Under the pieces are notes generated by a model. That model was not told the origin of the DNA. It did no database searches and saw only the letters and a program-made list of their open reading frames with translations. This document shows, one piece after another, positions 22,310-33,700 of a stretch of DNA of 64,000 nt. The stretch's first letter is position 1, and every line of letters begins with the position of its first letter. The stretch is from Blattamonas nauphoetae (lineage: Eukaryota > Preaxostyla > Oxymonadida): NCBI GenBank assembly GCA_033064195.1, contig JARBJD010000113.1, positions 147,233 through 211,232 of the forward strand, in the 5' to 3' direction. The position numbers were made by a program, and so were the translations under genes.

Positions 22310-25300
22310 GGGTAGGTCTAGACTCAGATCTAGAAAAGTCTAGACGCAGATCTGCAGATCGGTCTAGGCGCAGATCTGAAAGTCTACACGCAGATCTGTC
22401 ATTTTCTCGTTCATTTCAACTAAACCACTTTTTTAATCAATGAATTCGATGTAAAATGTGAAGTTTGTGTCGATACTTTCTCTTTTTAGGGAGTATAAGT
22501 GGGATTTGACTCTTGAGTTGATCTCACCCACGGAGGAGAGAAAAATCGTTCAATGAGCTTTTGAAGAGCTTCTTCGTCATGTAAACAGTGATGATCTCAC
22601 TCATCGTTTGATTTTTCTCTCTTTCTCAATTTATATATCATTCGCTTTCCTCAGTTTGTTTTGTCTCACGATCACGGTCGTGATTGCAGTTCCAAATGAA
22701 TTAGAAGCTCGCACACGGGTCACCGTTTCCCTGCTCACTCCATGTTTGTTGATTTTCTCTTTCACTCCAGTTTATCTCTTGACGATCTTCATGCGTGAAT
22801 TCCAATCTTCTACAGACGAAAATAGAGCTCTAAAGGGACCACAGGTTGAATCCGAGTTCTCTCCCCTTCTGCGGCATCTATAGCTGACTCCAATTAGTTT
22901 CAACCAACAGCACAGCTCGACAAAACCGAACCGCACAATATTCAGTCGATTGGGAAGCTTGATTTGGAATGGAATACATCAATGGTCTGCCAACACCTTT
23001 TCTATGCATTTTGCAACTGTTTTCCTTTGTTTTAGACTCGGCTCACTTGATACATTGTGAATAAAATGCACGGGAATCCATACGGAAGCGACACAGTTCT
23101 CCTCAATATTCCAACAGAGTTTGTCGCAATTTTGCTTAATATTCCCTTTCTAGACGTACTGATGATACCTTCCCAGGGCTATCACTCTTCCATGCCTTGT
23201 TCCTGTTCTCACGAGTCTTACGAGTTCTCGGCAACCTGAACCAAATATCTAAGCCCGATGTGCATTATCTAGCAATCTGTGCCCTTACAGAAATTGTGAC
23301 TCTGATCAACAACACAGAATATACACTGGATTCAAAAGAGAAATGGCAGCAAATCACAAAAGTCAAGCCGTCGGTTGATCCCAACCGAATCCTTGACATT
23401 GCTGGAGCTTGGCTGGCTGAATGCTGTGTTACCGACAAGCCCGTATGGTTTTTTAGATCTATACTTGCTTATTCTAGGGTTTCGAAGGTGGACGCGCCGA
23501 AGCTATCAAATGCTACTTCATACATTTCTCATCATTGTCAGTGACCACATTTTCGTCTACATACCTCGGCGCGTTCACAGCTGTTCTTTGCATTTGTCTT
23601 TAATCGCTGAGATCCCTCGTATGAACCCCTTCCCGAATGATGTTCCCGGAACACGGGCACTGTCATCGCTGATCTTTCGTTTCCTCAAGTTTGTCCTCTC
23701 AGAGGTCTGCAAGCCCCTCCCCTCATTCCCCAGCCCCATCCCAACGCGGCCATCCGACGAGACGCGCTGACCATCCTCACCTCGCTCTATCCGTTCCGAA
23801 ACAACTTTGGCGACCTGGCCAACCCTTCCTTCCCCGATGCCGTGTACACCGACGTTCCCGTTCCCCTCCAGCGACAGGTCGAGCACGAAGACAACAAGCG
23901 CTTCCACATTCCCATTCCGGAGTTCTTCTTGGATTGGGACAGCTGCGCCAACAATCCGTCGAAGGCAGAGGAACAGCCAGAAGCTGTGAAAGAATTCAAG
24001 GCACACTACACTTTTGTATCCCCTTTCCTCTCTCACTCTCTGCAGGAAGCCCATCCGCACAATTTCCGCGACTTGTCCTCAGCCATTTTCTTGCTCCTGA
24101 TGACACTTCTGAAGAACGGCGAAGAGCCTGACTTCAGTTGCTTCTCTCGACTGATGTGGACACTCACCAATGTCATCCACCACGAAACCAGCAACGCCCA
24201 GGAGCTCGACGCAAGACCTTCAGACCCGTTCGCACAGCACCATCCAAGCCATCTTCAACTATTTCCAGAGTCTGTGCATCATGACCATGGTCGGCGGAGA
24301 CAATCGATCGTCTGATGGATCGAACGATCCCGAGATTCTCGACTCGGATCGGCACATTGTCTGCCTCGACAGCGTCCACACCGTCGGATGTCTGCTCAAC
24401 TTCCTCTCCACGCGTCATCACACAATCTTCTTCGACTGCATCTCCAGCCTCATCGCAACAACTCAATCGATTGTAATCTCCACACAACGTCAGATCTCGT
24501 TCGGAAGCAGCAAAGCGGACGAAGAAGCTGTGTCGTACTCCCTCCTTGTTTTGACAGATCTCTGTTGTTATTGTGCAGAGACCCTTCTTGACCCTGCACA
24601 CAGTTCCCTCCACGAATCACTCTTCGTCCTCATTCAACTCTGCCTCCAATCTCAAAGCCACTCACCACACACCCTGCCCGACTCCCCTCAAGTTCACTCC
24701 GCTCTCCACCTCGGATGCACTCTCCTCAGAAAAAAAGGCATGTCCCCCCTCCCACACAACACAATATCCTCCTCACATGCCCATCTGGACTTCTACACGC
24801 AGAAGTCTGTGACTGAGTGGACCGCGCAGGCGGAGAAGGTTCGATTTCAGACGAAACATCATCGCCACTCCCGTTCTTCGCAGGTTGCGCTCATTCTGAT
24901 CCTCCGAATCACTTTGGACCGCCGACAGTCTCCAGCTTCTTCCTCCAGAACAACGACTCTCTGAGAATGACGTTGGAGTCGCCTCCCGATCCCTCGTCGG
25001 AAGACGTGGAAGCTGCCCAAGTTCCTTTCACTCGTCTTTTCGTCAGTGCTCCTCTCGCAGACAGTGCTTGGGAGTGTCATGTGCTGGAGAAAGACCGACA
25101 GAACTGGGAATTGTTCAATTCGGAAGACGACGACCCGCTGTGCATCATGCTGAGGAAGCATCTTGGAGAGGACCAGACCGTCTTCAGCATTCCCACCGAA
25201 GTTGTGATCGACGACCAGCTTCCTCTCTTCCGCACGTCGTGGTCTGACACACCCACAGTGATTCCACGAGACGCCGTTTATGCCTCGTCGACACAACCAG

Positions 25301-25690
25301 CAGTCACGTCAACTCGTCTCTCAGCTGGGCCTTGTCAACACAGCGTCAGCTGCAGACACATCCATCCACTTCCTTCAATTCTTCCTCACCACATTTCGTC
25401 ACAAAACCATGTCGTCTCGAGCAGTTCTTCGTTGTGTCGTTGATTAGACTTGATCAACCCAGGATCCTTTGGTCAGATCCCAACATTGAATGGAATAATG
25501 TAGTGAAGTGGTTTCAAAAGCCAAAAAACATGATGTGATGTCTGTATATAGGTTGTAGAAGAATAAAATGTGATAATAAGTCGAAAATACAGGGATAATG
25601 ACAGATCTGCCTGTAGACCAAGAGATCTGCGCCTAGACCGATCTGCAGATCTGCGTCTAGACTTTTTCGGATCTGAGTCTAGACCTACCC
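22310..25690. mobile_element. Mutator-like (Pack-MULE-type) transposon carrying a host-like gene
   Basis: A 3,381-bp insertion has ~94-bp terminal inverted repeats starting GGGTAGGTCTAGACTCAGAT (22,310-22,403 and 25,690-25,597, about 90% identical). They contain short GATCT/TCTAGAC sub-repeats. It is flanked by a perfect 9-bp target duplication CAGTTTCAG (22,301-22,309 and 25,691-25,699). Removing the element plus one duplication copy restores the host frame (HVTLKL|VVVSG). Long inverted ends with a 9-bp duplication are typical of Mutator-like elements. I see no transposase. The interior is mostly a spliced host-type gene on the plus strand, which fits a gene-capturing Pack-MULE. Confidence 0.75.
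23180..25453 (+). pseudogene. Captured helical-repeat protein gene (possible RalGAP/TSC2-type N-terminal part), frameshifted
   Basis: Plus-strand coding blocks are joined by short GT-AG introns. 'Block 1' (about 23,195-23,440: LRVLGNLNQISKPDVHYLAI) runs into GFEGGRAEAIKCYF after a ~35-bp intron. A block from about 23,737 (HPNAAIRRDALTILTSLYPF) leads through a 30-bp intron at about 24,018-24,047 to EAHPHNFRDLSSAIFLLLMT. Blocks in other frames follow (24,205-24,840 and 24,860-25,290), with the end at TGA 25,451-25,453. The protein is Leu-rich and alpha-helical (HEAT-like), without TM helices. The last part (TPTVIPRDAVY, then RQLVSQLGLVNTASAAD) faintly resembles the region just before the GAP domain of RalGAP/TSC2 proteins. 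No GAP domain follows before the transposon end. At least two frameshifts are present, at about 24,200 and 24,850. The family assignment is weak. Confidence 0.4.
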
Positions 25691-28343
25691 CAGTTTCAGA
25701 GTCACGTGTCCCTCCAATTGAGACACACCCTGCTCCACACTCCGACAACGCCACACGTACTGCCCACACCCTGCTGCATCTCGACCTTCCGAGCCAACAA
25801 AGATCGTCGCTGCTCGATACCCAATCAGATAGTACAGCAGTGTGATGTCTTTGTACGATGACGACGGTTCTTCAGCCATGTCCACACCGAACAGCAGCGA
25901 ATCGTCACTTGGCGACGACAGCGACGATTGCGACACTTCCCAGTTCGACAGAACAATCAGATCTTCGAATGACCATCCGGTCAGATGGATCCAGTCACCT
26001 TTTGCACCGCTTCCACACGAACACGAAGAAAACATCGCACGAATCGTCATCGATGATCCCGCGACATTCTCAGAGATGATAACTGCCAACCCTCCTCCAG
26101 CCCCACTCGACGAGCACTTCGAGAACGATACATTTAGCAGCCTCAACTCTCCTCCAACATTCACTCGGCAATGCATCGCTCCTCCATCGCCATCCGAACT
26201 GCAATCAACGAATCCAACTGCTTTGTTCTCGTCTCCAATCACCACACACTCATTCTCATTCACTGTGAGCGTCAGAGCTCGCTTTTGGTTTCCGTTCGAT
26301 GATGATTTCGCACAAAGTTTGGTGAATTGCGTGTCAACAATCTTCATCGATCCACAAGAGGCGATAAACGACCCAGTCAAGCTTCCATTCGAGAACGAGC
26401 AGGAAATCATTGTGACTGACCCTCCATTTTGGTCGACGATGGTTGGAAGATCTCTCCGGAAAACTGTGACGACAGAATCGAGGACGAGGCTGGCTGTTCC
26501 TCCAACTGTCAGAGGAGGTGGGGATGAAACGATCCAATCGATCGAGTCTTCAATCGTTGTCGTTCCGCCTTTCATGTCGATCAGAGAAACAGAGCGAGGA
26601 GACAACGAGCGATTGATTGTGAGCGAAGAATTGACTGACAGCTCACCCGACACAACTCGAAACAGATGGTGAGACAGAGATGGGTTTACAATCGTCGTGT
26701 CGCCTTCAAATGAAACAGATCCTCCTTCAATTGAGCACAGCGTCAGCGGAATCGTTCTGCCCGATCCACCACCACACGAACACGACGAGAATCTGAGAGA
26801 ACCGGATCCAACATCAATCAGCGGTGACGTTCGATCAGCGGCCACTTCTTTGGCAACGATGTGAAGCGACAGAAGTGTCAGCTTCGAGCCACTGTCCGAG
26901 GAGATCTTCAACTGACCATCCTTAGTCAGCCACAGGAAATCATGAGCCGACGACTGTGTGAGTGTCCATTCCGATGCAGTCGACTCAAACACTGATGAGA
27001 TATTCATCGAAGAATCCAGTGTCACTATCTTCGTCTCCTTCATCTGATTCATTCCAGCCGAGATCGACACACACGGCGCAGACACACTCCCACACAACGC
27101 GTGGTCCTCACAGCCATCCGACACATGCACTGCTCCACTCGCGAATGGGTACACGTAATATGCCATACAGCTCGACTTCGACGAGTCAGACGAGTCTTCA
27201 CACCAAAATTCGTTGCGAAGGAGAACTGGTGTGGTCGGGACGGAAGGCACGAACGACGACCAACTCGCCTTCATATGACCAGCAGCAGAGGGACATGAGA
27301 TGAACACCTGATATTTGTTCGTGGAAGACGGCGATGCGATCGTCACACCTTCGAGTACAATCTGGTCCTCTTCAAAAGATGGGCGAGTGATGTGTATGAC
27401 GCTTCCAGCATTCGCATCATCACACGAACTACATGAGAATGAAACAGTGTCCAGTGAGACCTTCCCACTCCCTGTTGACGAGATGACATATCCGTCGGAA
27501 GCTCCCATGATTGACGAGAAGCGGCAATTGGAAAGGACGAGATCAGCGTTGGCGATGCTGAACACATGGCCAGCTGAGAAATCGATTGATGCGACTTCGA
27601 AGTGAGACGCTGTCACCGATCCACCTGTTGCTGCGATCAGAGACGCCGAGCTTGTCGAGAGAGGCGAGATCGAGATGTAGGAAATGATCACACTTCCTCC
27701 ACTCGAAATCAGAGGTTTCGAGCCACTTGGCGATAGAGTCAGAGCGCTGAGTGTCAACTGTCCTGTTGTCACTGTCATCAGCGCTGTTGTCGAGCCCGAA
27801 TCTTTGAGAATCGTCCCTTCTTGTGTCGTCCCAGCGATCACCAATCTTCGGCCTCCGATGTTCAAGTCGTGCTCTTCAAATGTCCCGTCGTCCATCGAGA
27901 TTGATCCATCGAAGAGAGACCCTGTCCGAGGAATGACGTCGCTGAGAGACTTGCACTTCGAGTTTGGGACCCAGCAGAAGAAGTCCTCCACTCCTTCCTC
28001 GCTGTTCATGTTAATCTGTGGTGTTTTCATCCATCCACTCTGTTCCTCATTCGCGAAGACAGCTGGCTGATTTGCCGTAGTGAATGAGTCTGCTGTGAAA
28101 AGTGTTGAAGGAGTGAAACCTGCGGCTTGGAAGTGAGGGTTCCACTGATCGACAAAACACAAGGATGGCAGTTCGTTGGGGGAGTAACCTCTTTCGATGA
28201 ACAGTTCTGAAATTGTTGGGAGGGGATATTTGAGGATATCCTTTCCATTCGGCGGATTGAGAAAGACATCATTCCACACTGGATTAAACTGGACAAGACG
28301 CGAGCTTATACGACTCGATGTCGCAACATGGAATGAAAACATT

Positions 28344-28723
28344 CTGTCACTCCGACTTCCGGTTCTTGGGTCTTGTAACAAGGAATAAAGGGTGCGATCA
28401 GACAATACATTTATTTAACTCCATTTCAGTTTTTCTCCACTTCACAAAACTGCAGTTCAGAACTTCTCAAATTGAATCAATGATTTAGTGATCGGTGTTC
28501 AGCTATAGTTGGTGAGAACTGTGGCTTGCGAACCCATAATTCACTCCGATCATCACCAAATTCAGACCTCACAACAGCTTTCACTTCAAATACTGTCCCT
28601 TGTTTCTCCTATCTCATTTTCGTAACTTGTTTCCCTTCATCATTAACCTAAATTCGCAAAACACCGACGATCTAACCTTACCTCAATTTGGCAAGACCCA
28701 AGAACCGGAAGCCGGAGTGACAG
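28344..28723. mobile_element. 380-bp non-autonomous TIR element
   Basis: 32-bp inverted ends starting CTGTCACTCCG (28,344-28,375 and 28,692-28,723, one mismatch) bound a non-coding 380-bp insertion in the beta-helix gene. Deleting it together with one copy of a 2-bp AA duplication restores the frame as YKQVQ|MFSFHVATSS. I do not recognise the superfamily. Confidence 0.7.
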
Positions 28724-29961
28724 TTTGGACCTGCTTGTAACAGCAGGAAAACCCGACAATATGGGCTGTGGATCCCTGTGTTGATATCACTTTGAACGAT
28801 GTCAACTTGTGAACACCTTTGGTCCCTTCCACACCAATCGAATTATAGTTTGTTGCTCGACAACGCTTGATCTGAACATTGTTGACGGTTGTCTCGCTCA
28901 AAAATTGAAGAAGAAGGCCTCCAAATGATCTTGCTGCTTCGGACTCTTCAATTGTAACGTCATTAAGCGTGGTAGTCACAGGTTGATTGGTTTGATTGAA
29001 CCAGCCGACTTGCAATCCGCCACCCACATGAGCAGAATAACATCCGATTATAATGCAATTTGATACGGTCAGTGAGGCTGGTCCAGTGCTGAATCCAGTG
29101 AAATACGAGAATCCCCCTCCGTGACATCCCCCCGTTGTAGTCCCTCGACAATTGACAAACTTGCTGGTTAAGAGAGCAAAGGCGCCTGCACCAGTAAATA
29201 ACAATCCTCCACCATGTGTGGTCGAAGTACAGTTCTCAAAGTATACAGATTCGAGGGTTTTACTGGATGCAAAGTTCTGGTCTGCTTTGTTGAGATACAA
29301 ATGATCATACGTTGCATCGTTGTTCAAGATTGACATATTCATCCCCAGAAATGTCCCAGCTCCGTTGATGTTCCGGAATATGGTTCCATACAGTCCATTC
29401 TCAACGGAGTTCAATTTGCAGTCTAAAACTTGGGTGGTTTGCATCGATGCATCTTCGAGAATGGTTGGAGATGCCTCGAAGTTCGACACATTGCGAAAGA
29501 CAGTGTTCGACAGAGAAAGCGAAGAGAGGCTGTTTCCGAGAAGTGACATTCGTTCAGCGACCACCAAGTCCGAAAGTGTCAGTTCATGCAGTTGGAACGA
29601 CCCACTTCCACATCCACTGAAAACAAGCGGAGCTGTTCGGAAGGGATTGGTAATCACAATGTCGGTGTGGATCATTTGCGACGTTCCAGAAACAAGGAGA
29701 GCAGGCTCATCATTGTGGAGGCATATAGTGCAATGAACCGTCACAAAGGAGGACGAGCCATCGATTGTTGCGGTGTTTCCATGAATTTGCTTGATCTGCA
29801 TTGTCTGGCACGACATTGATGTGTTTCTCAGAATCAACATCGAACTGCAATTCGACGCAGAATTCTCTGATGTGAGTCTTGTGCCATCTTTGGATCCAAT
29901 CAAGGTGAAACGTCCATCCACGAGTGTGATATCTGTTGCTGTGTAACATTGATGATAGTAC

Positions 29962-30424
29962 CCGGACAAACCCGTTAGAGCGGATAAACCCGTTAACCCT
30001 TCCAAAGGGACGAAACAGTCTCCCCTCTTCATCTTAATTCTCCTTCCACTTCACATTCATGCATTTCCTCATTTTTTTTAAAACTAGAGTTCTTCATGAA
30101 AGAATGATTGTGAAATGCAAAGCGAAAAGTGAACGTTGTTTTTTGAACGAAGTTGAACAAATCTATTTCCGAGAACTAGAGGGATCATGTGTTGCGAGTC
30201 GAGCTTTTCATGGTCAGAATAACTTGCGCTGTGTCGTCGTTGGCATTTCATCCATTTGAATTGACCCATTGTCTTTGATCCAATCTCTGAAAGAGTCACA
30301 ATTCCTTCCAGAATTCTCACTAGGGTTTTCTTACAGGTACAACTGATGAGTCGTGTGAAAGAGATGATATATGTGAAATGGGGGATGTTTTAACGGGTTT
30401 ATCGGAGTTAACGGGTTTATCCGA
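29962..30424. mobile_element. 463-bp non-autonomous element with repeated CGGATAAACCCGTTA ends
   Basis: Both ends carry two direct copies of a 15-bp unit close to CGGATAAACCCGTTA, and the two ends are inverted relative to each other (29,962-29,999 and 30,387-30,424). Deleting it rejoins HCFHSG|YYHQCYT in frame with no target duplication. There is no coding capacity. Its superfamily is unknown. Confidence 0.65.
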
Positions 30425-30789
30425 CCACTATGAAAGCAATGGATTTCATTGTTCAACTGTGTGCCGTCGGAATTGTCCTGTGCACAGAGCAGGTCAGAGA
30501 GACTGTGAGGAAGTGTTGTGAACATATTGCACAGAACATAACTGAAGAAAAAGCTTATGAAGATCATCAGAAAACAAAGATAGGGCTTGATCAGAGTGTG
30601 ACAATAAAATAAGTGAGTGAGCAAGGCGAGTTTTCCACTCCCGACTCAGTCTGCTTCTGACCTCCTGTAAAATAGTAACCAAAGAGGTGAACTGAATGGC
30701 TGAATGACTTTTTTTATCAAGTCACAAACTAAGGGCTCATCTTTTCTCGATCACTTCACCGCCTTCGTTCAAAAATTGTTCACTTTAAG

Positions 30790-33700
30790 ATGATCTCGTT
30801 GATCACGCTATTACACATTCTCTACTCGATGGATGCTGTTTGCCGGGATTTCAAAACCGTATTTGTTGAGAAATCAAATCGAAACTGGAATGAATGGACC
30901 TCTGAACAAACAGTGATTCAGTTTCAATCAGGATGGTTTTCAACAGAATCATTCAAGATTACATCGACATGGTTGGAGTTGCGTGGAAATATGACCCGAC
31001 TATCTGGGACTGAAGGATCGTCAAAACCGTCGATTGAACATCTGATGACAAACACTGTGGATGAATCAGATGTTGGTGACAATCCCAAGTTATGGCTGTT
31101 CGATGTGCAGAACAGCACGCTGTGGATGACCTCATGGTGTCTGGACGTGGAGAGGTCTGGATGGTCGGCGTGTCTGCTTTCATCGTCTGATTTGACAATC
31201 GTCAGAAGCGTGATTATTTCGAACATAGAATGCTCACCGTTCACTGTACGAGGTAACTTGGATGGACACGGTTGCCAAATCCAGATTATCCAAAGCTCTC
31301 ACCAATCGACATCAAATCTGGTTCTGCCTCTTGTGGGAACATCTCACAACCGACGTGGGATTGATATTGGAATACAAATGATGAATGATGGGGCGGCAGA
31401 CGATGAATCGCGTCAAGGGGTTTCGATTAGTGGAGTTGGTCCTCTCTTCTCGTTCAACACTCGCCGCACGTTAAACTGTGGGATGGATATGGAAACGAGT
31501 CTCCTCGACAGCACTCTCGTGAATGTTTCTTCATCGTCTGACTCCTCACCAAGCAAGCAGCTGTTCGGGAGTGAAGTGTGTCAACGAATGGTTGGGAGTT
31601 GTGTGTCGTGTTGCACGAACCATGACAGCGGGACAGGAATGATGTCGCCGAACATGGGAGGGAATCTTGTGTGTTTGAACACCTCATTCTCGTCCTGCAT
31701 CCGCCAACTCAACGAAGCCAAAGACTTCTCCTTCGAAAACCGAACCCAGGGTGATCGTCTGCAGACTGTGACTGCAGATGTGACTTCTGTCTCGTTCACT
31801 CTCTGCACATTCAACAGCATGACCGTTTCTGGTAGTGGTTGGAGTGGTGGAGCAGCGGTCTACCTTCTCAACCCTTCATCCTCTCTCACAATCAAAACCT
31901 GCTTCTTCCACAAATGCTCTTGCAAAGCGCAAGAAGACGACGGGGGCGCTGTTTACTTTGAATGTTCTGAAACCAACAGACATCCATTCTCTGTCTCTGA
32001 CTCATCTTTCACAGAATGCTCCGCCTATAACGTGACGACCTCCAAGAACTGTGGGGGAAGCCTTTCTATTCTCAATACATCCTCAATTTCGATTGACAGG
32101 TGCTTCTTCGAAAACTCCACAGCAGTGTACGATGGCGCAATGTTACTCGTTTCCAATGCCATCACAATCTCAAACAGTGCCTTCGTTGAATGCTCTTCCT
32201 CGGATCGTGCTGGTGGGATCACTATTTGGAGTGTGACAACTCTGTCTCTGTCATTCCTCAAATTCAGGGGATGCTTTTCAACAGGATACAATCCAAACGG
32301 AAAGGACATCTATTTTTCCAACAATTCTTCCATCCAAATCACCCACGATCTGATCAAGTTCTGCGACTCCACATCAGGTGCTCCAAATGTTTACTTCGAA
32401 ATAGTTGCCAGATCTGACGACACTCTCGTTCCGCAGATCGATTCGACTCCCACAATCAAGTCTGTTGATGTCTCATTCGATGAAGATGATAGTGAAGCCA
32501 CAGTGACGATCGAGACTGAAGAAGCAATCAAGGGTACGATGCATGTTCTGTTGGACGGGTCGACTGTTCCTCGACTTGTCCATGTCGTGTTTGGACAACC
32601 ATCGAAAGTGTCGACGGTTGGAACAGTTGTCGTTTCATCTGGAGCGAAAGGTGTTCTTCCCGTCGCCACATATGAACATCGCAAAAATGCGTTTGCTTCC
32701 AGTTTGTTCCCACCACCAACGGTTCGGAAAGCTGACTCGAAGCTGAAAGACTGGAACACGACTGAGATTGTTTTGAGGGGAGTTAGTTTGGAGGAAGGTG
32801 CGTATTCGATGCTGGTTGAGAAGGATGGGACGGAATGGAGCATCACACTCACTCGATCAAACTCAACAACCTTGATAGGAACAGCACCTCTTCATCCATC
32901 GACAGCAGTTGAAAGACTGGAATGGTCGACTGAATACGAAGTAACAAAAGTGACATGGATGCATCTAGGCGAGCCGACAGAGGAAGAAGTCATGCTCTCG
33001 AACACAATCGCATTCACCACGCCAGATGCTCCAATTCGAATCACATTGGCTTCTTGCTCGCTTGGAGGAGACCAACAGAAATCAGCACTGGTGACTCTGA
33101 CGGGAGTGAAATTGGGAGGAAATATGGACTACAACTTGACAGTTCGGAAGATGGAAGGTTCGACACCAAGTGGTAATCCGATTGTGCTGTCTGGAACACT
33201 CTCTGGTGGTTCTTCATCGATATCTCACTCCCTTTCTGTCGTGATCTTCGGGAATCCTGACGCTCTCATCTCGTTCGGAACGAAATATCTGATCACTCTA
33301 TTCGAAGTTGTTGGATCAGTTTTGGTTGTGGATTCGGATGTGACATTCTCTGTTCCTGCTGAACCTGCTCGTCTGACAACTCTCGATGACTCTCTTCAAT
33401 ATTCCTCAGACGAAAAGAATGCGACGATCTCTCTTTCGGGGATTGGGATGGAAGGATACTACAATCTAACTCTCTCTGTGAACTCGAGTACATCAAACAA
33501 CGTGACTCTGTTGGCATCGTTTGATGAAGATGGAAGTGGAACAGTGACTGCTGTTCTGTTCGACTTGTCAGATCCACCGATTGTTGATCTGTCATACAAC
33601 ACGCGATACGAAGTGGTTGATGTGACACAAGAGTCTAATCCCGTTTTCTTTGAGAATGGCTTGGTCTTCACAACAATTCCTGTCCCTTCTCGTCTCCTCT

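Larger units (their letters stand above)
15061..30567 (-). pseudogene. Beta-helix (Pmp-like) receptor gene split by four insertions
   Basis: Five coding blocks on the minus strand join in frame when four insertions are removed. Block 1 is 30,567-30,425, with signal peptide MIFISFFFSYVLCN. Block 2 is 29,961-28,724. Block 3 is 28,343-25,691. Block 4 is 22,300/22,309-21,590. Block 5 is 16,590-15,061 and ends in TGA. Each junction restores the family sequence: HCFHSG|YYHQCYT, YKQVQ|MFSF, HVTLKL|VVVSG and RCEADG|RITIPS. Block 5 carries a TM helix at about 16,040-16,110 and a kinase-like tail (RWASPE, FSLSLILWEMETG) without catalytic motifs. A TAG at 15,976-15,978 reads as Gln. The reassembled gene would be about 2,090 codons, similar to the intact paralogue at 1740-8729. 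With 9.2 kb of inserted DNA it is very unlikely to be expressed unless excision occurs. Confidence 0.8.

Noticed and set aside
22608-22883. 91-codon hydrophobic ORF in the Mutator-like element
   Set aside because: No ATG start; intron-like GT…CTCAG tracts run through it, so it may be upstream exon/intron DNA of the captured gene, but I could not assemble it.
25842-26672. 276-codon plus-strand ORF
   Set aside because: It lies opposite the clean beta-helix frame; its Asp/Ser/Thr-rich pattern is the mirror of Ser-rich rungs.
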